Source: Hymenopellis radicata
Taxonomy: Eukaryota > Basidiomycota > Agaricomycetes > Agaricales > Physalacriaceae
Direction: 5' to 3'
NCBI GenBank assembly: GCA_015501595.1
Contig: JADNRX010000709.1
Span: 1-26,034 of the forward strand
Length of the DNA: 26,034 bases
The position numbers and the translations under genes are program-made. Shown here one piece after another: positions 19,438 through 26,034 of the stretch; position 1 is the first letter of the stretch, and the number at the start of each line of letters is the position of its first letter. The notes beneath the pieces were generated by a model. The model saw only the letters and a list, made by a program, of their open reading frames with translations. It did not search any database and was not told the DNA's origin.

Positions 19438-20419
19438 TAGAGACCTCAACGAGTCACCGAGTCATCTGGTGACTCGACTCGCTTCGGGCACCTCGGAGTT
19501 CGGACTCGCGTGACTCACGAGTCACTTAAGCGCGAGTCCGGACACAAGTCTGAGTATCAATATTCTGATGGTGAGTCATCACACAATGACTCGCTATTAT
19601 TTAGAGATATATTTTAGGCAAATTTACAAAATTTTACCAAGTTAAACGGGCCCTTGGGTCGCCCAAACAAGCTATGCGCGTTATTTCCTTGCGATCCGGC
19701 ATTTCGGGCCGAGATCCGAAAGGACGCGTAAGCATCTGATCGGGTCGCTTGTCTCGCTTCCAACCACCACCACGACCACCCAGGGACCACCCAGGGAGCG
19801 ACGATTGTCGCCCCTGCTGCTCTGACGATTGTCAGGCAGCCTGTGGGGTGTGGATTTGTGGTCTGGCTCTATGCTGGACCTGCGGATGTGCTGCTGCCAT
19901 CTTCGTAACAGCGGACCAGGACCAGGATCAGAACAGCGACCAGGACCAGGATGATGACGACGATGACGCCGTGATGAGGAGGAGACGGATGATGATGCGA
20001 GTCAGAGGAGAAGGAGGACGTGACGCGATGAGAAGGTGCAGGATGCGAGGAAGATGCAACGACGACGACCACGGTCCACCACCACCACTACCACCACCAC
20101 TGCCCTCACCACCACCACCACTATTGTCCTCACCTTCCCCACCACCACACCCACCCATCCTCATGCCCAGCTGACTGCCCCCGTGCCATTGCCCGGGGAT
20201 GCTCGCTGCGCATGAATACTGGGGGTGCATGGACTCACGAGTACTCATGAGTATCCAAAATGACTCGGACTCATGATGAGTACTCACGAGTAGACTCGCG
20301 ATAACTCGCGAGTCATCGCGAGTAAAGTCCGATGTGAGTCTGAATTAGACTGATTTTTTCGTGAGTACTCGCCTCACGAGTTGCGAGTCTGACTCGCAGA
20401 TGACTCGTTGAGGTCTCTA
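19438..20419 (-). mobile_element. A4: hAT-like non-autonomous element, 982 bp
   Basis: TAGAGACCTCAACGAGTC ends, 8-bp duplication CTTACCGG at 19430-19437 and 20420-20427. Same orientation as A3. The target contains a splice-donor-like CTTACCGGTAAG palindrome. Internal CCACC and GACGA tracts are longer than in A1. Confidence 0.94.
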
Positions 20420-20427
20420 CTTACCGG

Positions 20428-20681
20428 TAAGTAAGCGAGGGAGGAGGGTGAATACTCCATGGTAGTTTAAAGATGACAACCCCATGGACAGAGGTGGGGT
20501 CCAAGGCTAAGATGGTGATGTCAGTAACACTATTGACAACAAGTGAGACCAGAACGTACCAGTCGAGGAGGGTAAGGAGTCCGTAGTGGCACAGTCAAAG
20601 TCGTGAAGAAAAGTTGAACTGTCAAAGTAAAGGTAAGTCAAAGAACAAACCATTCGAACATGCACCTACCTACCAACCCTG
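20428..20681. other. No gene seen
   Basis: Stops in all frames, no repeat recognised. It may be the 3' flank of the minus-strand gene that ends at 20682. Confidence 0.3.
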
Positions 20682-21290
20682 TCAATTCATGACTTGATGC
20701 TCCAAGTCCGCCACCAGTTGCTGTCGTACAGCAGCAGTGCATCTGGCGAGAGTGAGGGCCATCACGCAGCCTGGAAAGCACACCCAACTGGCATCAATTC
20801 CATGTTGAACAGAACGGCAAGAAGTCACTTACCGAGGGCGGCGGCACCGTTTCGAGAGACGTCTGGCAATACCGCTAGAACACCAAATCCAACATCCCGA
20901 CGCGCCTGCCAAACGATGAGCGTCTCTCCTGGCGGGGGCACATCTTCTGCCTTCTGTGGGGTCCTTGTACTGTGTAAGTCTTTGCGGGTGCTAGGGACTG
21001 GTCAGTAATGAAAGGGTTAGAGAAATAGGAAGGACTTCACCTTTGATAGCGCAAGTCTCGAATCGTGCTCAAAGTAAGTAGACTCGAAATCGTGTCTGCA
21101 AGTACGGGGCTCTGACAGTTAGGCCGGACGAGGTCCGAGGCTATAGGCCACTTACTAGTCAGGAAACTTGTCGGTGTACAAGTACAAAAGATGTCACCAG
21201 TAAGAACAGATACAAGACTGAATCTCTGGTGTATTGTGTATGTCCATGCCTCTTCGAAGTGAATTGAACGAGGTTGAGTATCCGCTCCAA
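20682..21290 (-). CDS. 3' exons of a minus-strand gene of unknown function
   Basis: Exons, 5' to 3': 21156 and upstream (open to about 21290), 21095-21041, 20969-20833, 20770-20682 (stop TGA). Introns 60, 71 and 62 nt have donors GTAAGT, GTGAAG and GTAAGT, and the phases agree throughout. The C-terminal about 110 residues include PPPGETLIVWQARRD, VLAVLPDVSRNGAAALG and a helical MALTLARCTAAVRQQL. No membrane segment is certain. Upstream, 21300-21900 has more exon-like minus stretches (donor GTAAGTC at about 21437, acceptor CATCAG at about 21790) but I could not chain them without stops. So the 5' half is unresolved or decayed. Family not recognised. Confidence 0.55.
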
Positions 21291-21904
21291 CCACCTCTCG
21301 AACACAGGCAATGGTCTACGATTCCTATGGCAGCGCGCCATTACCCTCTCGTATGTCGAGGCCCAGTGTGGTGCGTCTGCGAGTGGGAATATCAACATTC
21401 AAGCTAGGCCGTTGACAATTTTCAGACAAGACTTACGGACAGCGCTTCTCGAATTAGCTGCACTACTATTGACGTCAGGGTATCAGTGTCGCAGAGGTAG
21501 ACACAGCAAAGAGCGAGGTGCGCAAGCTGAGGTACTAGAGTGCAGATGATGGCGGTATTGGATGAGAAGGAGATGGCACTAGATACACCTCCATATTCGA
21601 GTGTGAAGACGTCCAAGGGCGCGCTATTCTCGTGGCGAAGATAGATGGTGGTATAAAGCAAAGACGAGTTCGAGCATCCTGCACAGTATAGCAGTGGCTA
21701 TCCGCCGTTTCAGTGCGCCAAACATCACAACATCAACGCGGTGAGGTGTACAATGCAACATGTCCAGTCGCAAAATGACGCGGAAGACTGATGAAATTGA
21801 ATCCATCGAAAGTTGAAGCAATACTAGATACACTCATAAGCACCTTGAAGAGTGGTTTATTGGACGCGACTTCCACTGCATGATGGAAGCCGATACGGAG
21901 GCGG

Positions 21905-22150
21905 ATGTTACCATATGTTCAACCGTACTTGGAAGACAAGGCCCACTCGCAAGAATCAGATCTCCCGACGGACATGACTGCGAAAATGCAGGATTGGGCT
22001 GAAAGCGAGTTATTTGTTAGGAATAACAGACTCTACAAGAAAGATAAGAAGGGAGAACACAAACAGGTGTTACAAAAACCCGAAAGAATGGCGGTTTGCA
22101 AGGTCATACACGACAAGAATGGCCATACATCAGGAAAAGGCATACTGGGC
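21905..22150 (+). pseudogene. Ty3/gypsy integrase zinc-finger fragment
   Basis: A stretch with ELFVRNNRLYKKDKKGEHKQ, then CKVIHDKNGH, matches the region just before and into the H2C2 finger of Ty3/gypsy integrases. After the two histidines the frame leaves the family, and the CxxC half and the catalytic core are missing. It is a short truncated relic. No LTR, primer-binding site or reverse transcriptase is seen nearby. Confidence 0.6.
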
Positions 22151-22600
22151 TCAGGTCAGCCATGATCAACCATAGCTGCCTAGGGTCAACCATGAGACAT
22201 CAAAGCAGTTGAACTGCAAAGCTGACTCTGAGAAAGGTTCCCCCTGCAGCCTAACTTAGGCTGCTCTGGAGTCTGCCTTAGCTATCTCTGACTTACTTCA
22301 AGTCACTCTGGATATACCTCAAGTCAACTCATGTAACATCAATGCTACTAGAGTAAGCTACAGGCTAGTCCTCAAGCTGACTGCAAGTTACTCAAGCCTA
22401 GATATACTCAACCTGAAGTTCACCCCAGCAGCAGTAGAAGAGAGTAGAAGAGGTAATAGAATCATATTTCAAAACAACACTACAACGAAAACTACAGACA
22501 GGTCCTTCTACCAAGAGATTCAGGCGACGAGCATACAGTACTGGATATCGTGCACATTGATCATTGTCATTAGTCAGGCAAGTAGATAATCGTGCGTCCG
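22151..22600. repeat. Unidentified repeat-like region after the integrase relic
   Basis: Rich in CTCAAG, GACTTACTTCAAGTCA and AGTCAACTC words, as in some fungal LTRs, and it begins where the integrase frame breaks off. GCATAC occurs at both edges (22140, 22532) but neither edge has a clear TG...CA end. Could be a solo LTR. Not proven. Confidence 0.3.
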
Positions 22601-24430
22601 TCTGCACAATCGAGGACGGCCATACTTCTAATGGTCTTGAGTAAGGTCATCCTTATTGTCGGTCCCGCAGTGGTCCTTTCCAGATTGTCGTTGTCCTCAT
22701 TGGGGTCATCCTGGAAAGACCCTGTTGTCGTTGTTCTCGGTCGTGCTTGGGCTTGTTATCGTCCGTGGGTTCGCGGGTCTGTGTCGAATCGTCGATGTGT
22801 CATCCTTGTCCTTGCTGTCGTCCTCGTTGCAGTCAGTTCGCTGCAGTGGGTAACGATAACTGCTTACCTGCAAGTCTGCCGTCTTGTCGATGCTACCTGA
22901 CTTGGAAGGGCTTACGCGAACACATCTCAGTATTACAGCGGTTTCAGTGGTAGAGCCGCTAGATGAAGGGCGAGCTCGAGCTGCAAGATATTCTGCAGAA
23001 ATAATGAGTCGGGAGGCGAGACAACGGAACGGCTGCAAGAGTTGGAAAACACACCGTGGCAATGGAGAGGAGATGAAGAATGAGGATGATCTACTTTCCG
23101 TGGTAGTCAAGAGCAAGGCGTGTTGGGTCGAACAATCGAAAAATAAACCAACCTGCACGTGATGGTGACGTGGCCTGACAGCGAGCTTGCCAACCGAGGT
23201 GTCAAGAGGACTGAACATTGCAGGCGAAGCAGCGGAAGAAACTCACCGTACAACACCGCTCCAGGATGCAGCAGAGCGCCGACTCTCAAGCCAACGGTGC
23301 AGCTCAAAGGGGTGATAGCAGCATAGTTGCACGCCCACCATCGAGGTGTATGGAGTCGTCACCATGATCTAGCGCGCCTATTAGCAGTCATGGTGGCACT
23401 GGGAAAAACAAAACGGACCAAGATACTACCCACCTGCAAATGGGGTAATGTTCCATGCCACAGTCCAAATTTCGTAGACCTAAGATGGTGGTACGCAAGC
23501 CGAGTGCTCCTTAACGTCGCGGCGTCTGTTCGAAAGGCTGCCTGTGTCGAAAGGGCTTACGCGTCAAGTCCCAAACCCACTGCGCGAAAAGCAAGAGGAG
23601 AAGGTGAGGGCAGTGCCTCGATGCTGGTAGTGGTGGTGTGAACGAAGAGATAGTGGTCACAACGCTTGCTCGCTGTTCGCATTCTTGAAAAATGACTAAG
23701 TATGAATATATGAGGCAAAATCGAGAATCCACCGCGGTGCTGCCCACCCGACTGAGCGAGCGTCCATTCCTGCTTCCCTCCCATCTATTGGAGGCAGCCA
23801 GACCAAAGCAAGACCATGCGCTGCTTGACGCTTGCTCCGCTGAAGGCACTAGAATAAATAAGTGCTGCCTGCTTTGGCAGGGCTTACGCGGCGGTAGGCG
23901 TCCGGTAGACAAAGAGGGCAAAACGACGAGAGAGGGCCGATACATAAGTGGAGGGGACGGCGCCGTGGTGATGGTGGTGGTTACTGGAAGAAATAAGACG
24001 ACTCCGAACGGCGATCAAATGCTGTTCGGATCGTCGGACCTGGATTCCGAGCATCATTAGACGCGTCGTAGACGGCGAACAGGGGGCTATAAACATCGAC
24101 AGTATATCTACACAAGTCAGTTAAAGGCCTGACTGAAATGCTCCGTCGACCACCTTACCGTCTGACATATCGTTGCTTCTAACATTGTTACTAACATGCG
24201 TATCATGTTCACATAGGCCAAAAATTGGCCAAAAAATAAAACACTCTAAATTGCAATATGAATACATCCCGCGATGTCTTAAGGCTGAAATCGTCTCCGT
24301 CGTCGCGCTGGAGCTCGTTCAAGTCGCCAAAAATGGCCCGGTCCGATCATCCGAGTGGTGATCAAGGGCGTTTGGGCATGATTCAACTTAGCATATTACC
24401 ACCACGACACGTCTCGCCCGCTCCATAATC
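22601..24430. repeat. Repeat-derived region with three GCGTAAGCCC modules
   Basis: Three diverged copies of the GGGCTTACGCG module (near 22907, 23553 and 23881), each preceded by a purine-rich GACTTGGAA/GTCGAAA/TTTGGCA word, plus a tail (24320-24370) with GGTCCGATCATCCGAGTGG like the sequence downstream of the module in B1 (near 4985-5010) and B2 (near 16870-16905). No terminal repeats or target duplication could be defined, so this is probably an old, rearranged relative of the B interiors. No gene is called. Confidence 0.45.
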
Positions 24431-24491
24431 ATCCAGCCTTGGAACGCGGACATATACGATATCATTACATCTCTTATACCCGTGTTATACT

Positions 24492-25456
24492 ATGTTTTCC
24501 GGACCGCAAGACACCGCGACGCACTCACAGACCTCAGAAGTGGAATTCTGCGCAGATTGGATTGCAGTCTACCTGTGCTTTAAAAGTACGTCGACTTTTT
24601 TTGTCCGTGAACTGCAGCCTTCAACCACAACGCCCAGATCCTGCTCACGCTATTTTGGGGTCCATTCGACCGGCTCAATTCCATTAGCACCGGGCTTTCT
24701 GTCCTGACTCCGCCATTGTCCACTACAATGGACTTCACCATCCAGAACCACCGCCTCATCTGTTCAGCGACTATCCAGATGCACAGGCGTTCCACAGGCT
24801 GCTGCCAGCCAGTCCTCATGGACCGCAGAGTTCTTGCGACATTTAGCCCAACAATTTGCCTCGATGCCAGATCCTCCCCAGCATGTTAGGCATTTATCAC
24901 GACTATCTCGTCGTTCTTGTCGTCGTCGTCACCGTCCAGCCCGCCCATGATGGGCCTGTACAACGAATCGGGCGCGCTCGACTTCAACGACGCCTGCATC
25001 CGCGGAACATAGGCGACTATACCCGTGACGGTCCTCGTCGTCGTTTTCTGTCTGTTCTCCTTGCCGATAAAAGTGCCTACTGCCATGCGCAAAGCGACGA
25101 AGTCATTCAGGATGTTCCTCACACTGCACGAAGCCGAAGCATTGGATATACAAGACCGTGGAGGACAGTCGTGTTTGCCCTCCTGGGGCTTGTGGAGGCG
25201 CTGTGCTGGGTTGGAGAGGACTCGTATCGCGCTGTCTGGATGCCAAGCGACGTGTGGTGCATCGTGCACGCCTTTCTTATCGCTGCAACTTCTGTACACC
25301 GTGACTGTTAGCGACGGTACGTTTCTCATCTTGAGTGCGCTCGGTACGCTCATATGATGACCAGACTGGGTTGCCACGGACGGCTACCATCTCGATGACA
25401 CGGACACTGCCGCCGACTTTGCAAAGAACGAGCTAGTAGTCAGATTCCGAGCATAG
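24492..25456 (+). pseudogene. Unresolved multi-exon gene, unknown function, probably frameshifted
   Basis: Exon-like pieces: 24492-24584 (ATG, EVEFCADWIAVYLCFK then GTACGT), about 24738-24900 (proline-rich PPPHLFSDYPDAQAF in one frame, SSWTAEFLRHLAQQFASM in the next, implying a one-base shift near 24795), about 24930-25010 (GLYNESGALDFNDAC), and 25270-25316 joined through a 48-nt intron (25317-25364) to 25365-25456 ending VVRFRA and TAG. The last junction is good (phase 1, GTACGT...GACCAG). The middle 25010-25270 has no frame I trust. The pieces may be one gene or two. A 163-residue minus-strand frame here is judged a shadow. Confidence 0.4.
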
Positions 25457-25584
25457 CGGTATGCTGCATTTCTGTTTTCGACGTCGATATAGGTACTCAT
25501 TATTCACCAGATAACTGTGCTTGTGTCACTGGCAACATCCCCAACGACGAACTATGACCTTGTGCGACTCCTAGAGGAAGAGTG

Positions 25585-26034
25585 CCCCCAGAAAGTCCAA
25601 AATCGAGGCTGACCTTCACCCGCCCAACTCCCTCACCGCCCCCGAATCATCCAACAACTATAAACAAATCCTCGCTCGCATCGCAGAATTTTTTCCAGTG
25701 CTCCCCAAAGCAGCATCGGGCCCTGTCCACATCCCATCCGCTGGCACCAGTCACTCCCGCTTATATCCACATGACTCTTACAGCCCCTATGGCCGCCCCA
25801 CCCTACGACAACGACCACCCTCCGTCTATCTCAGATCCATCTCCTTTCGCCCGGCTACAGCCATCTCAGTCGGATGAAAACACCTGGTATTGGCCATCTG
25901 ATAACTTCGCAATGCCTTCGCTGTGCACCTGTGGTAACAAGTGTGGATGCCAAGGGTGCAGTCAACATAATTCCAACCCTAATCGTGATGGGAGCTTCAA
26001 GTGCACCAATCCGTCTGCATGCGGTGAATGCGCA
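25585..26034 (+). CDS. Copper-fist-type transcription regulator, C-terminal part (runs off the window)
   Basis: Near the right edge the frame contains CTCGNKCGCQGCSQH (25924-25968), exactly the CxCxxxCxCxxCxxH copper-sensing C-motif known from Cuf1/Mac1-type regulators, preceded by NFAMPSL and followed by further cysteines (SACGEC) at the edge. Upstream is a Pro/Ser-rich linker. Reading from about 25600 (NNYKQILARIAEFFPVLP) requires a change of frame at a CCCC run (25796-25799) to reach the motif; one extra C would explain it. The N-terminal DNA-binding copper fist is not in the window, so the 5' part is either further upstream through decayed sequence or lost. The role would be copper-responsive transcription control. 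Confidence 0.6.

Noticed and set aside
24886..25377. 163-residue minus-strand open frame
   Set aside because: The plus strand has a phase-correct GT-AG intron (25317-25364) with good coding on both sides, which the minus frame would ignore. No start context or splice signal supports the minus frame.

Overview
The window looks like genomic DNA from a mushroom-forming basidiomycete (Agaricomycetes). The reasons are GT-AG introns of about 45-65 nt with CTRAY-like branch points, small genes of lineage-restricted families, a C-terminal copper-regulator motif of the Cuf1/Mac1 type, and a dense load of short non-autonomous transposons. No translation was checked by search. All family names come from reading motifs.

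Left part (1-6725): one minus-strand gene, cut by three hAT-like elements (A1 in its last exon, A2 in an intron, B1 exactly across an exon/intron junction) and carrying an in-frame stop and frameshifts. A divergent plus-strand three-exon gene (6965-7536) is intact. Next comes a plus-strand gene with two Cauli_VI/RNase H1-N-like domains (7798-8791), probably broken.

Centre (8817-15520): a 149-bp Tc1/mariner-type MITE, then a plus-strand gene (9412-12374) split by a long-inverted-repeat element (T). T itself holds a second copy of the 149-bp MITE. The right end of T plus the middle of the host gene (11437-12188) is now inverted; flipping it back rejoins the gene. The next gene (12841-14748) is cut by A3 (989 bp) and by a 200-bp relative. 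Each is flanked by a perfect 8-bp duplication, and removing both reopens the frame. A small acidic gene follows (14788-15520).

Right part (15535-26034): a 2.8-kb hAT-like element (B2) with AACCGG-rich ends, two tRNA-like units and a long internal inverted repeat; a degenerate stretch holding a third Tc1/mariner-like MITE (253 bp) and the fourth A copy; a minus-strand gene of unknown function with resolvable exons (from 20682); a truncated Ty3/gypsy integrase fragment; about 1.8 kb of repeat-derived sequence with three copies of a GCGTAAGCCC module; an unresolved plus-strand gene (24492-25456); and the 3' part of a copper-fist-type regulator running off the right edge.

Together the window is a gene-poor transposon-capture zone. 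Almost every insertion can be dated relative to its host gene because target duplications and pre-insertion reading frames survive.
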